Below, piece after piece: positions 37,287 through 46,421 of a stretch of DNA of 64,000 nt. Origin of the DNA: Streptomyces zaomyceticus (GTDB taxonomy: Bacteria > Actinomycetota > Actinomycetes > Streptomycetales > Streptomycetaceae); the NCBI RefSeq assembly GCF_014656215.1, contig NZ_BNBZ01000017.1:1-64000 (forward strand), in the 5' to 3' direction. The position numbers and the translations under genes were made by a program. How positions within the stretch are numbered: the first letter of the stretch is position 1; each line of letters begins with the position of its first letter. The notes beneath the pieces were generated by a model. It worked only from the letters and a program-made list of their open reading frames with translations. It was not told the DNA's origin and ran no database searches.

Positions 37287-38156
37287 TCAGTAGTCGAAGG
37301 CGCGGGCCGTGTTCACGGCGATCGCCTCGGCCATCTCGTTCTCCCCGATCCCGCGCACCTCCGCCATCGCCCGGAGGGTGACGGGGATCAGGTACGGGGC
37401 GTTGGGGCGGCCCCGGTAGGGCGCGGGGGTGAGGAAGGGCGCGTCGGTCTCGACGAGGACGAGTTCCAGCGGGGCGACGGCGAGCGCGTCCCGCAGGTGC
37501 TGGGCGTTCTTGAAGGTGACGTTGCCGGCGAAGGACATGTAGTAGCCCTTGGCGGCGCAGATCTCGGCCATGGCGGCGTCGCCGGAGTAGCAGTGGAAGA
37601 CGGTCCGCTCGGGGGCGCCCTCCTCGTCCAGGACCCGGAGCACGTCGGCGTGGGCCTCGCGGTCGTGGATGACGAGTGCCTTGCCGTGCCGCTTGGCGAT
37701 CTCGATGTGGGCGCGGAAGGAACGCTCCTGCGCGGCGATGCCCTCGGGGCCCGTACGGAAGAAGTCGAGGCCGGTCTCGCCGACGCCGCGGACGTACGGG
37801 AGGGCGGCCAGCCGGTCGATCTCGGCGAGCGCGTCGTCCAGGGCGGAGTCCCCGCCGCCCTCGCGGGCTCCCTGCCGGGACCAGCCGTCCGGGTCCCCGA
37901 GGACGATCCGGGGCGCTTCGTTGGGGTGCAGGGCGACGGCCGCGTGCACGTGCTCGTGGGCGGCGGCGGTCTCCGCGGCCCACTGCGAGCCCTTCACGTC
38001 GCAGCCGACCTGCACGACCGTGGTCACCCCGACGGCGGCGGCCTTGACGAGGGCCTCCTCGACGGTCCCGGACTGCAGGTCGAGGTGGGTGTGCGAGTCC
38101 GCCACCTCCACGAGCAGGGGTTCGGGCAGCGGCGGCGGGGCGTCCTTGGCACTCAT
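37287..38156 (-). CDS. tatD: TatD-family metal-dependent nuclease
   Basis: 289-residue TIM-barrel hydrolase. Metal ligands are visible in DSHTHLD, GETGLDFF, VIHDREAH, FHCYSG and ETDAPFLTP. TatD proteins are 3'-5' exonucleases/DNases. The position upstream of rpfB-ksgA-ispE is conserved in actinomycetes. ATG at 38156. Confidence 0.94.
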   Translation of the reverse strand: MSAKDAPPPLPEPLLVEVADSHTHLDLQSGTVEEALVKAAAVGVTTVVQVGCDVKGSQWAAETAAAHEHVHAAVALHPNEAPRIVLGDPDGWSRQGAREGGGDSALDDALAEIDRLAALPYVRGVGETGLDFFRTGPEGIAAQERSFRAHIEIAKRHGKALVIHDREAHADVLRVLDEEGAPERTVFHCYSGDAAMAEICAAKGYYMSFAGNVTFKNAQHLRDALAVAPLELVLVETDAPFLTPAPYRGRPNAPYLIPVTLRAMAEVRGIGENEMAEAIAVNTARAFDY

Positions 38157-38219
38157 GCCCCCGATCGTACGAGGGTCATGAGTGCCGACGCGCGGGGTCC
38201 CGGGTCCCGGCGACCGGGG

Positions 38220-38639
38220 CTACTGGCGGCGCCTGAAGGGGTGCAGGAGGTCGGACAGGTGCCAGTGGTGCGGCACCGGGGGCTGCTCGGGGCCGTCCTC
38301 GGTCAGTTCCTGGCCGATGGGACCGGCCATCGAGACGGGCTTGGTGGCCCGCGCCCCCTGCTGGTGCTTCTCCGTCGCGGCGATCAGGTCGAGCACCGAC
38401 GACACCTGCCCCGCGCGCATGATCCGGACGACGTGGCCGCCGCAGTTCATGCAGGTGGGGCTGGACAGCGGGGACGGCACCCGTTCCCCGTCGGCCTTGT
38501 AGACGACGAATTCGTGGCCGGCGGCGTCGGCGTGGTGCTCGATCTCGTACGCCTGCTCCCAGCCGTATCCACAGCGCATGCAGGCAAAGGCGTACGCCTC
38601 ATGGGCGACGGATATGCCGGTGCCGGTGATCTCGGACAT
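38220..38639 (-). CDS. Conserved actinobacterial protein with two Cys pairs
   Basis: 139 residues. Two CxxC pairs (ACMRCGYGW near 19-22 and TCMNCGGH near 69-72) suggest one zinc ribbon. The C-terminal part is Gln/Pro-rich and ends LLHPFRRRQ. I do not know its function. ATG 38639 has GGAG 5 nt upstream; the longer open frame to 38735 lacks support. A perfect 7-bp inverted repeat sits just upstream of the ribosome binding site. Confidence 0.8.
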   Translation of the reverse strand: MSEITGTGISVAHEAYAFACMRCGYGWEQAYEIEHHADAAGHEFVVYKADGERVPSPLSSPTCMNCGGHVVRIMRAGQVSSVLDLIAATEKHQQGARATKPVSMAGPIGQELTEDGPEQPPVPHHWHLSDLLHPFRRRQ

Positions 38640-38650
38640 TCCAGCTCCTC

Positions 38651-38667
38651 TCCACTGATCCAGTGGA
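38651..38667. promoter_or_regulatory. Inverted repeat in the leader of the zinc-ribbon gene
   Basis: TCCACTG-ATC-CAGTGGA is a perfect 7-bp inverted repeat 12-28 nt upstream of the ATG. It could be an operator or an RNA hairpin next to the ribosome binding site. Confidence 0.4.
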
Positions 38668-38778
38668 CGCCTTTTCGGGCCGGAGCGCATCAGCGCGGGG
38701 TGAACCATGGAAGGCATTTGGAACTTCCCTTGCACAAGGCCCCGTATCGGGCCCCTGCGCCGGGTTCGGCTTTGCCTT

Positions 38779-39657
38779 TCAGGTTAGTCCTTTACCGTTT
38801 CCGGGGCCCGGTCCAGCCGCATTCTTTGCCGCCACCACGGCATCGAAGACCTCCCGCTTGGGAAGCCCCGCGTCGGCGGCGACGGCGGCGATCGCCTCCT
38901 TGCGCCGCTCGCCCGCCTCCTCGCGCACCCGCACCCTGCGCACCAGCTCCTCCGCGTCGAGTTCGGCGGGGCCGGTCTCGGGGGCGCCCTCGACGACGAC
39001 GGTGATCTCGCCCCGTACGCCCTCGGCCGCCCAGGCCGCGAGCTCGGCCAGCGGGCCGCGCTTGACCTCCTCGTACGTCTTGGTCAGCTCGCGGCAGACG
39101 GCGGCCCGGCGCTCGGCGCCGAAGACCTCGGCCATCGCGGCGAGCGTGTCGTCGAGCCGGTGCGGGGCCTCGAAGTAGACGAGGGTGCGGCGCTCGTCGG
39201 CGACCTCGCGGAGCCGTCCGAGACGCTCGCCCGCCTTCCTCGGCAGGAAGCCCTCGAAGCAGAAGCGGTCCACGGGCAGGCCGGAGAGGGCGAGCGCGGT
39301 GAGGACGGCGGACGGGCCGGGGACGGCCGTCACCTTGATGTCCTGCTCGACGGCCGCGGCGACCAGCCGGTAGCCGGGGTCCGAGACGGACGGCATGCCC
39401 GCGTCGGTCACGAGCAGCACCCGGGCGCCGCCGACCAGGGCCTCGACGAGTTCCGGCGTTCGGGCCGACTCGTTGCCCTCGAAGTAGGAGACGACGCGGC
39501 CCGTCGTGTGGATGCCCAGGGCACGGGTCAGTCCGCGCAGCCTCCGGGTGTCCTCGGCGGCCACGATGTCCGCGTTCTCCAGTTCGGTGGCGAGTCGGGG
39601 CGGAGCGTCCGCGATGTCACCGATGGGGGTCCCTGCGAGTACCAGCGTTCCTGTCAC
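38779..39657 (-). CDS. rsmI: 16S rRNA (C1402-2'-O)-methyltransferase
   Basis: 292 residues, tetrapyrrole-methylase fold. GTPIGDIADAPPRL, EDTRRLRGL, VTDAGMPSVSDPGYRLV and VPGPSAVLTALALSG are RsmI signatures. GTG at 39657 is preferred: GGGAGG lies 9 nt upstream, whereas it would touch the alternative ATG at 39666 directly. Divergent from pmt with 61 bp between starts, a common actinobacterial arrangement. Confidence 0.94.
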   Translation of the reverse strand: MTGTLVLAGTPIGDIADAPPRLATELENADIVAAEDTRRLRGLTRALGIHTTGRVVSYFEGNESARTPELVEALVGGARVLLVTDAGMPSVSDPGYRLVAAAVEQDIKVTAVPGPSAVLTALALSGLPVDRFCFEGFLPRKAGERLGRLREVADERRTLVYFEAPHRLDDTLAAMAEVFGAERRAAVCRELTKTYEEVKRGPLAELAAWAAEGVRGEITVVVEGAPETGPAELDAEELVRRVRVREEAGERRKEAIAAVAADAGLPKREVFDAVVAAKNAAGPGPGNGKGLT

Positions 39658-39718
39658 ACGGCCCATCCTCCCAGCCCGGAGAGGCGACGTGCACAGGCGC
39701 GTTCCCTACGATGGCGCG

Positions 39719-41473
39719 GTGACCAGTACCGCACCCGAGGCCCTGGAGGGCCAGCACCCCATGGCAGAGACCGTGGCAGAGCCCTCTTCGTGGCAAAAGC
39801 GGCTGCGGCGTTTCGGCTATGTGCCGCCCGCCGGCAGCTCCGCACCCATCGGGCTGCGGCAGCGGCTCGTCCCCTCGTACACCCGCCCCTCCGCGCGGGT
39901 CATGTCGCTCCTCGGCCTCGGCCCGGAGCGGGCCGAGCGGCTCTGGCGGCTGATGGCCTGGGGCGGTCCGCTCCTGGTCACTGCGGTCGCGGGGCTGCTC
40001 AGGTTCTGGAACCTGGGCAAGCCGCGCGCGGTGATATTCGACGAGACGTACTACGCCAAGGACTCGTGGGCCCTGATCAACCAGGGGTACGAGGGGGCGT
40101 GGCCGAAGGACATCGACAAGACGATCCTGACCGACCCGGGGTCGGTGCTGATCCCCACCGATCCCGGTTATGTCGTCCACCCCCCGATGGGCAAGTGGAT
40201 GATCGGCCTCGGCGAGAAGATGTTCGGCTTCGAGCCGTTCGGCTGGCGCTTCATGGTGGCGCTGCTCGGCACGCTGTCGGTCCTGATGCTGTGCCGGATC
40301 GGCCGGCGGCTCTTCCGCTCGACGTTCCTGGGCTGTCTGGCGGGCCTGCTGCTCGCCGTCGACGGTCTGCACTTCGTGATGAGCCGCACCGCGCTCCTCG
40401 ACCAGGTGCTGATGTTCTTCGTGCTCGCCGCGTTCGGCTGTCTGGTCCTGGACCGCGACCGGACCCGGAAGCGGCTCGCGGGCGCGCTCCCCGAGGACGA
40501 GGAGGGGGTGCTGCGGCCCGACGCGGAGATCGCGGAATCCCTGCGCCTGGGGTGGCGGCCGTGGCGGATCGCGGCCGGTGTGATGCTGGGTCTGGCGGCG
40601 GCGACCAAGTGGAACGGCCTGTACGTCATGGTGGGCTTCGGCCTGATGACGGTCCTGTGGGACGTCGGCGGGCGCCGGACGGCCGGCGCGGTCCGCCCGT
40701 ACCTCGCGGTGATCAAGAAGGACCTGGTCCCGGCGTTCGTGTCGGTGGTGCCGGTCGCCATCGCCACCTATCTGGTGACCTGGACGGGCTGGATCGTCAG
40801 CGACAAGGGCTACTTCCGGAACTGGGCCGCCGACCAGGACAAGCTGGACGGCGGCGGGACCTGGGGCTGGCTGCCGCAGTGGCTGCGCAGCCTCTGGCAC
40901 TACGAGTCCGAGGTCTACTCCTTCCATGTGGGCCTGACCTCGCCGCACACGTACGAGTCGAACCCGTGGTCCTGGATCGTCCTCGGCCGCCCGGTCTCCT
41001 ACTTCTACGAGTCCCCCGCGCCCGGCACCGCCGGCTGCCCGGCCTCGGCGAAGGAGAAGTGCGCCGCCGAGGTCCTGGCCCTCGGCACCCCGCTGCTCTG
41101 GTGGGCCGCCTGCATCGCGATCCTGTACGTCCTCTGGCGCTGGGCCTTCCGCCGCGACTGGCGCGCGGGCGCGATCGCCTGCGGGATCGCGGCCGGCTGG
41201 GCCCCCTGGTTCCTCTACCAGGAACGCACGATCTTCCTCTTCTACGCGGTGGTCTTCGTTCCGTTCCTGTGTCTGGCGGTGGCGATGATGCTGGGCGCGA
41301 TCGTCGGCCCGGCGGGTTCGTCGGAAAGGCGCCGGACCTTCGGTGCGGTGGCGGCGGGCTGTGTCGTCCTGCTCATCGTCTGGAATTTCATCTATTTCTG
41401 GCCCATCTACACCGGCACTCCCATTCCGCTGGACCAGTGGCGGAATCGGATGTGGCTCGACACCTGGGTGTAG
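39719..41473 (+). CDS. pmt: Polyprenyl-phosphate-mannose-protein mannosyltransferase (Pmt, GT39)
   Basis: 584 residues with about ten to eleven membrane helices. The catalytic first loop has FDETYYAKDSW (Asp-Glu pair), and a second Asp-containing region is LAVDGLHFVMSRTALLDQVL. Pmt transfers mannose from polyprenyl-phosphate to Ser/Thr of secreted proteins. In S. coelicolor Pmt glycoproteins are needed for phage phiC31 infection. GTG 39719 follows TACGAT (39708-39713) by 5 nt and no ribosome binding site is visible, so the mRNA may be leaderless; an internal ATG at 39761 is another possibility. Confidence 0.92.
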   Translation: MTSTAPEALEGQHPMAETVAEPSSWQKRLRRFGYVPPAGSSAPIGLRQRLVPSYTRPSARVMSLLGLGPERAERLWRLMAWGGPLLVTAVAGLLRFWNLGKPRAVIFDETYYAKDSWALINQGYEGAWPKDIDKTILTDPGSVLIPTDPGYVVHPPMGKWMIGLGEKMFGFEPFGWRFMVALLGTLSVLMLCRIGRRLFRSTFLGCLAGLLLAVDGLHFVMSRTALLDQVLMFFVLAAFGCLVLDRDRTRKRLAGALPEDEEGVLRPDAEIAESLRLGWRPWRIAAGVMLGLAAATKWNGLYVMVGFGLMTVLWDVGGRRTAGAVRPYLAVIKKDLVPAFVSVVPVAIATYLVTWTGWIVSDKGYFRNWAADQDKLDGGGTWGWLPQWLRSLWHYESEVYSFHVGLTSPHTYESNPWSWIVLGRPVSYFYESPAPGTAGCPASAKEKCAAEVLALGTPLLWWAACIAILYVLWRWAFRRDWRAGAIACGIAAGWAPWFLYQERTIFLFYAVVFVPFLCLAVAMMLGAIVGPAGSSERRRTFGAVAAGCVVLLIVWNFIYFWPIYTGTPIPLDQWRNRMWLDTWV

Positions 41474-41488
41474 CGGGGGAATTGCGGG

Positions 41489-41519
41489 GAGAGGGCGCGA
41501 CCGGCGGTCGCGCCCTCTC
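41489..41519 (+). terminator. Terminator after pmt
   Basis: Perfect 14-bp stem GAGAGGGCGCGACC (41489-41502) with its complement (41506-41519), GGC loop, 16 bp after the pmt stop. Confidence 0.88.
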
Positions 41520-41711
41520 GCTTGTCGCCGGACGGCCCGGGCCGTCCCGGGCGGCCCCCGGACGGCCCGGGCCCGCGCCGCGTCGCGCCCGGGGGGGCGT
41601 CCCCCTGATTCCGCCGGATTCGTACAACCATCCGCACGCTCAGGAGTCGTACAAGGCGACTGCGCCGTAGACGTGTTCGTTCTGCTTCGTTTCGTTTCCA
41701 GGGGGACCCGC

Positions 41712-42635
41712 ATGACTCACCACATATCGCTGCGCGCCCGCGTGCTTCCGGCCGTGGCCGCCGCCGCGATCCTCGTACCCGTCGCCGCGGGGGCGGCACC
41801 CGCTTCCGCCGCCACCGCGCCGCAGGTCGGCTGCACGTCCGGCAAGGCGGGGCTCGCCGCCAAGCTCCAGCGGGACATCACCGCCGCCCTGGCCGGGCGC
41901 TCCGGTACCGTCGCCGTCGGCCTGCGCGACCGCACCACGAACACCACCTGCACCCTGCGCGCGACGACCGCGTACGACTCGGCCAGCGTCGTGAAGGTGA
42001 CCGTCCTCGCCACGCTCCTCTGGGACGCCAAGAAGACCAACCGGTACCTGACGGCACGCGAGAACACGCTCGCCACCGCCATGATCACCAAGTCCGACAA
42101 CACGGCCACCACCTCGCTGTGGAACCAGCTCGGCGTCGCCAAGGTGAAGGGCTTCCTGGCGGCCGCCGGCATGACGCGGACGGTGCCGGGGTCCGGCGGC
42201 TACTGGGGGCTCACCCGGATCAACGTCACCGACGAGCAGAAGCTGCTCTCGCTGATCACCGCCAGGAACACCGTCCTGAGCGACGGCTCCCGCACCTACG
42301 TCCTCAAGCTCATGGGACAGGTCGTCAGCTCGCAGAAGTGGGGCACCCCGGCCGGCGCGCCCTCCTCGGTGTCCGTGCACGTCAAGAACGGCTGGCTGCA
42401 GCGGGCCACGCGCGGCTGGCGCGTGCACAGCATCGGCGCGTTCAAGGGCGGCGGCCACGACTACACGATCACCGTGCTCACCGACGGCAACAGCTCGATG
42501 AGCTACGGCGTGAACACGATCCAGGCGGTGTCCAAGGTGATCCACCGGGATCTGACCCCGACCGAGAGCATGGCGCACCGTTACAAGCCCACCCTCTTCC
42601 CCCAGGAGGCGGCCGTCGCGGTCCCCCGGCGCTAG
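41712..42635 (+). CDS. Secreted class A beta-lactamase-like serine hydrolase
   Basis: 307 residues with signal peptide (cut near ASA-ATAP, about 33). Active-site motifs: SVVK (Ser92-Lys95), SDN (128-130), and VKNGW in place of the usual KTG. These belong to the class A beta-lactamase fold, but the Glu of the omega loop is not evident, so a DD-peptidase-like or other role is as likely as beta-lactam hydrolysis. ATG 41712. The region upstream (41540-41700) has a TCGTACAA direct repeat and no gene. It precedes a penicillin-binding protein gene on the same strand. Confidence 0.85.
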   Translation: MTHHISLRARVLPAVAAAAILVPVAAGAAPASAATAPQVGCTSGKAGLAAKLQRDITAALAGRSGTVAVGLRDRTTNTTCTLRATTAYDSASVVKVTVLATLLWDAKKTNRYLTARENTLATAMITKSDNTATTSLWNQLGVAKVKGFLAAAGMTRTVPGSGGYWGLTRINVTDEQKLLSLITARNTVLSDGSRTYVLKLMGQVVSSQKWGTPAGAPSSVSVHVKNGWLQRATRGWRVHSIGAFKGGGHDYTITVLTDGNSSMSYGVNTIQAVSKVIHRDLTPTESMAHRYKPTLFPQEAAVAVPRR

Positions 42636-42781
42636 GGGCGGACCGGACACGCCGATTCCGTCGGAGGCAGGGCGAAACAGGATGCCGCGGCGCCCAAGTG
42701 TGACGGAGACAGCGGAAGTTGCTCGACACACGCATGGGGCGCTGCTTGACTCGTGGGCTCACACGGGGAGGGAGCGCAGCC

Positions 42782-44431
42782 ATGCGCAGTGGAGCCAAGG
42801 TCGCGATAGTCGGGGGTGTGTTCGCCGTCGTGGCGAGCGGGGTCGGGTACGGGGGCTACAACCTCTGGAACGGCGTCATGGGCGGCGAGAAGTCGCCGGA
42901 GTCCAAGACCGCCGCCGCGCCGAGAACCGGGCCCGTCACGGACGAGGAGATCACCACCACGGCACGGGACTTCCTGGCCGCCTGGGCCGCCGGGGAGCCG
43001 GAGAAGGCCGGGCAGCTGACGAACGACCCCGTCACGGCGGGCCCCGCCGTGGCGGCCTACCGGGACGGCGCGAAGGTCACGAAGGCGGTGATCACGCCGG
43101 GGGCCGCGGTCGGGGCGACGGTGCCGTTCACCGTGAAGGCGACGATCTCGTACGAGGACGTCACCAAGGACCTGTCGTACGAGTCCCGGCTGACCGTGGT
43201 CCGGGGGCAGACCACCGGCCGGGCGCTGGTGAAGTGGGCGCCGGCCGTGCTCCACCCGAAGCTCCTCACCGCCGACGCCACGCTGCGCACGGGTGTCGCG
43301 AAGACGCCCTCCGTGAAGGCGGTCGACCGGAACGGCACCGAGCTGACGGCCGCGAAGTATCCCTCACTGGGGCCGGTGCTCGACGAGCTGCGTACGCGGT
43401 ACGGGGCGAAGGCGGGCGGACAGACCGGCATCGAGACATGGGTCGACTCGGGCAGCCCGTCCGTCCCGGACTCCACCCTCCTCGTCCTTTCGAAGGGGAA
43501 GCCGGGCACGCTGGAGACCACCATCGACGCGGGCGTGCAGGCGGCGGCGGAGAAAGCGGTGAAGGCGTACGGCTCCGCTTCGGTGGTCGCGGTACAGCCG
43601 TCGACAGGCGCCGTACGGGCGGTCGCCAACAGCCCGGCGGGCGGCTTCAACACGGCCTTCTCGGGCTCGAAGATGCCGGGCTCCACGATGAAGATCGTCA
43701 CGGCGGCTCTGCTCCTGGAGAAGGGCCTGGTCAAGGCGGACCAGGCCGCCGAGTGCCCGCCGAGTGCCATGTACTACGGCCGGACCATCACGAACCTGAA
43801 GGGCTTCTCGCTGAAGGACGCGACCTTCGGGGAGAGCTTCGCCCGCTCCTGCAACACCGCCTTCATCAAGAAGATCGACGACGTGGAGAAGACCGAGGGC
43901 GACGACTCCGGCCTGGCCCGCGAGGCCAAGGAGGTCTTCGGCATCGGCCTCGAATGGAAGACGGGCATCAAGTCGTTCGACGGCTCCGTCCCCGAGGCGA
44001 CGGGCGGCGCGGCGGCCGAACAGTACATCGGCCAGGGCACGGTGCAGATGAACCCGCTGAACATCGCCTCGATCACCGCGACGGCGAAGAACGGACGTTT
44101 CCGGCAGCCGTACCTGGTCCCGGCCGACCTGGACGACCGGCCCTTCGCCAAGGCCGAGCGGGAGCTGCCGCCGTCGGTGGCACGACAGCTGCGGGACATG
44201 ATGCGCACCACGGCCACGGCGGGCTACGGCACGGCGGTCGGACCGATGGCCCCGGTGCGCGGCGACAAGGGCGCCAAGACCGGTTCGGCGGAGGCCGACG
44301 GCCAGGAGACCTCGGACAGTTGGTTCACGGCGTTCGCGGACGATCTCGCGGCGGCGGCCCTGGTCGAGGGAGCCGGCCACGGCGCGACGGCTGCCGGCCC
44401 GGTCGTGGCGCAGGTGCTGAACGCGGACTGA
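42782..44431 (+). CDS. Class B-like penicillin-binding protein with NTF2-like domain
   Basis: 549 residues. One N-terminal membrane anchor (AKVAIVGGVFAVVASGVGY), an NTF2-like MecA_N domain (about 45-150), a short dimerisation segment and the transpeptidase domain: STMK (Ser301-Lys304), SCN (356-358), KTGSAE (499-501). It cross-links peptidoglycan on the outer side. The layout is like the small class B PBPs of Streptomyces found beside Pmt. ATG 42782 is preferred over the upstream in-frame ATG at 42719-42736 because the protein then begins at the membrane anchor. Confidence 0.92.
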   Translation: MRSGAKVAIVGGVFAVVASGVGYGGYNLWNGVMGGEKSPESKTAAAPRTGPVTDEEITTTARDFLAAWAAGEPEKAGQLTNDPVTAGPAVAAYRDGAKVTKAVITPGAAVGATVPFTVKATISYEDVTKDLSYESRLTVVRGQTTGRALVKWAPAVLHPKLLTADATLRTGVAKTPSVKAVDRNGTELTAAKYPSLGPVLDELRTRYGAKAGGQTGIETWVDSGSPSVPDSTLLVLSKGKPGTLETTIDAGVQAAAEKAVKAYGSASVVAVQPSTGAVRAVANSPAGGFNTAFSGSKMPGSTMKIVTAALLLEKGLVKADQAAECPPSAMYYGRTITNLKGFSLKDATFGESFARSCNTAFIKKIDDVEKTEGDDSGLAREAKEVFGIGLEWKTGIKSFDGSVPEATGGAAAEQYIGQGTVQMNPLNIASITATAKNGRFRQPYLVPADLDDRPFAKAERELPPSVARQLRDMMRTTATAGYGTAVGPMAPVRGDKGAKTGSAEADGQETSDSWFTAFADDLAAAALVEGAGHGATAAGPVVAQVLNAD

Positions 44432-44486
44432 CCACCCCGTGGAACCCGGTCGCGTGGCCCGTACATCCACCGCTAGCGTGCGGGCC

Positions 44487-44981
44487 ATGACCGCTGACGA
44501 CACCACGTCCCTCGCCCACCCCCGGTTCGCCGCCGCGCTCCACGAGTTGGGGCTCGACGTCGAGATCCGCCGCTTCCCCGACGAGACCCGCACCGCGCAG
44601 CAGGCCGCCGATGCCATCGGCTGCGGGGTCTCGGAGATCGTGAAGTCGCTGATCTTCGCCGCCGACGGGGTGCCGGTCCTCGTGCTGATGGACGGCGCCT
44701 CCCGGGTCGACGTCGAGCGGGTACGGGAGGAGCTGGGCGCCGGGAAGGTGACCCGGGCGGACGCGAACGCGGTCCGGGAGACCACGGGGTACGCGATCGG
44801 GGGTGTCCCGCCGTTCGGGCACCTCACCCGGACGCGGGTCCTCGCCGACCGGGGCCTCCTCGACCACGCGCTCGTGTGGGCGGCGGCGGGCACCCCGCAC
44901 ACGGTCTTCGCCCTCGACCCGAAGACGCTCGTCGCCCACGCCGGCGGCACCCTGGTGGACGTCCGCGAGCCCACGGCGTGA
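44487..44981 (+). CDS. YbaK/ProX-type aminoacyl-tRNA deacylase
   Basis: 164 residues. Family motifs are EIVKSLIF, a Lys-containing core VREETTGYAIGGVPPFGH (here VRETTGYAIGGVPPFGH) and HALVWAAAGTPHTVFALDP. These proteins hydrolyse mischarged Cys- or Ala-tRNA(Pro). ATG 44487. It overlaps the following transporter gene by 4 bp (GTGA). Confidence 0.9.
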   Translation: MTADDTTSLAHPRFAAALHELGLDVEIRRFPDETRTAQQAADAIGCGVSEIVKSLIFAADGVPVLVLMDGASRVDVERVREELGAGKVTRADANAVRETTGYAIGGVPPFGHLTRTRVLADRGLLDHALVWAAAGTPHTVFALDPKTLVAHAGGTLVDVREPTA

Positions 44982-45829
44982 CCCCGCTCGTCACCCTCGC
45001 CGTCCTCGTCGCCGCCGTCACGCACGCGAGCTGGAACGCGATCGCGCACCACATCAAGGACCAGCTGGTCTCGTTCACGCTGATATCCGGCGGCGGGCTG
45101 CTGATCTCCCTGGTCGCGGCCTGCTTCGCACCCCTCCCGGCGGCGGGGGCCTGGCCGTACCTGGTGGCCTCCGCGCTGCTGCACGTCGGCTACATGGCCC
45201 TGCTCATGCGCTCGTTCACGCTCGGCGACTTCGGCCAGATGTATCCGATCGCCCGCGGTACGGCCCCGCTGATCGTGACGGCCCTCGCGGCGGTCTTCGT
45301 CGACGAGGTCCCGGACGCCTGGCAGCTGCTCGGCGTCGCCGTGGCGTGCGCGGGCCTCGCGGGCCTCGCCGTGTGGGGCATCCGCGGCGGGGGAGGCCGG
45401 CCGCAGTGGCCGGCGCTGCTCGCGGCGGGCGCGACGGGCCTGTCGATCGCCCTGTACACGGTGGTGGACGGCGTCGGCGTACGCGCCTCGGGATCCCCGC
45501 TGGGCTACATCGCGTGGCTGATGATCCTGCAGGGCCTGGCCATCCCGGCGTACGCCCTGTGGACCCGCCGCGCGGCCCTCCTCCCCCAGCTCCGCCCCCA
45601 CGCGGCGCGGGGCCTGCTGGGCGCGGCGCTCTCGGTGGCCGCGTACGCCCTGGTCCTCTGGGCCCAGACGAAGGCCCCCCTGGCCCCGATCGCGGCCCTC
45701 CGCGAGTCCTCGATCATCGTCGGCGCGGCGATCGGGGCCCTCTTCTTCAAGGAACGCTTCGGCGGCCCGAGAATCGCGGCGGCGGGGCTGATGGCGGTGG
45801 GCATCGGACTGATGCTGCACGCGGGGTGA
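44978..45829 (+). CDS. EamA/DMT-superfamily transporter
   Basis: 283 residues with ten hydrophobic helices in two EamA halves (MYPIARGTAPLIVTALAAVF in the first, RESSIIVGAAIGALFFKERF in the second). Substrate unknown; members export amino acids, metabolites or drugs. GTG start coupled to the upstream deacylase. It is convergent with the HAD gene, 8 bp apart. Confidence 0.88.
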   Translation: MTPLVTLAVLVAAVTHASWNAIAHHIKDQLVSFTLISGGGLLISLVAACFAPLPAAGAWPYLVASALLHVGYMALLMRSFTLGDFGQMYPIARGTAPLIVTALAAVFVDEVPDAWQLLGVAVACAGLAGLAVWGIRGGGGRPQWPALLAAGATGLSIALYTVVDGVGVRASGSPLGYIAWLMILQGLAIPAYALWTRRAALLPQLRPHAARGLLGAALSVAAYALVLWAQTKAPLAPIAALRESSIIVGAAIGALFFKERFGGPRIAAAGLMAVGIGLMLHAG

Positions 45830-45837
45830 GGCGCGGC

Positions 45838-46353
45838 CTACGGCGTGCTCCAGTGGAGCAGGAGCCAGTCGGAGATCGCGGCCAGGTCCGCGGCGGTGAG
45901 GCCCGTCGTGGCGTCCACACGGTGGAGGAGCGCCGGACCGTCGTGGTGGGCCGCCACCCAAGCGCGGTCGAGGTCGCCCATCTCGTCGTCCACCCAGACG
46001 AAGGCGCGGCCGTCCGCGAACTCGACCAGGGCGCGGGTCTTCCAGTGCAGGACGCTCGGGTCGTCCTCCTCCGGGGCGTCCGGCAGGGGGGCCACCGGCA
46101 GCTCCCGGATGCCGAGCAGCGGGGCGATCACCTTGTTGGCGTCGTGCATCCACGCGGTGGCCCACATCGGTTCACAGGGGAGCGCGGACAGAAGGGGGCC
46201 GTGTTCCCGCACGACCTTGGCCAGTTGGGGGTTGGTCGGGCGCTGCCAGCGGTCCCACTCCTCGGGTGTCGACGGCAACTGCGCCCCCGCGTAGGGCAGA
46301 AGCGTTCCGTCGACGTCCAGGAAGAGCAGGGGGCCCTGCGTCGGGTCGGTCAT
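45838..46353 (-). CDS. HAD-like protein of unknown substrate
   Basis: 171 residues. The HAD motif I FLDVDGTLLPY is at about 11-21 and a late acidic motif VWVDDEMGDLDRAW near 119-132 looks like motif IV. The middle (MWATAWMHDANKVIAPLLGI) is typical of a HAD group common in Streptomyces as hypothetical proteins. Likely phosphatase. ATG 46353. Confidence 0.82.
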   Translation of the reverse strand: MTDPTQGPLLFLDVDGTLLPYAGAQLPSTPEEWDRWQRPTNPQLAKVVREHGPLLSALPCEPMWATAWMHDANKVIAPLLGIRELPVAPLPDAPEEDDPSVLHWKTRALVEFADGRAFVWVDDEMGDLDRAWVAAHHDGPALLHRVDATTGLTAADLAAISDWLLLHWSTP

Positions 46354-46389
46354 GGCGGCACCGTATCGGCCGTGCCCGGGACCGGGCCC

Positions 46390-46421
46390 CTCAGTACCTC
46401 AGTACCTCAGTCCCCCAGTAC
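46390..46421. repeat. 8-bp tandem repeats spanning the SDR stop
   Basis: Four 8-bp units (CTCAGTAC twice, then CTCAGTCC and CCCAGTAC). The stop codon of the minus-strand SDR gene (46407-46409) lies in the third unit. Confidence 0.9.

Noticed and set aside
41712..42635. Beta-lactam resistance gene
   Set aside because: SxxK and SDN fit the fold, but KTG is replaced and the cell-wall gene context does not support a resistance call.
43364..46165. 933-codon minus-strand open frame
   Set aside because: Runs antisense through the PBP, deacylase and transporter genes, all of which have clear motifs.
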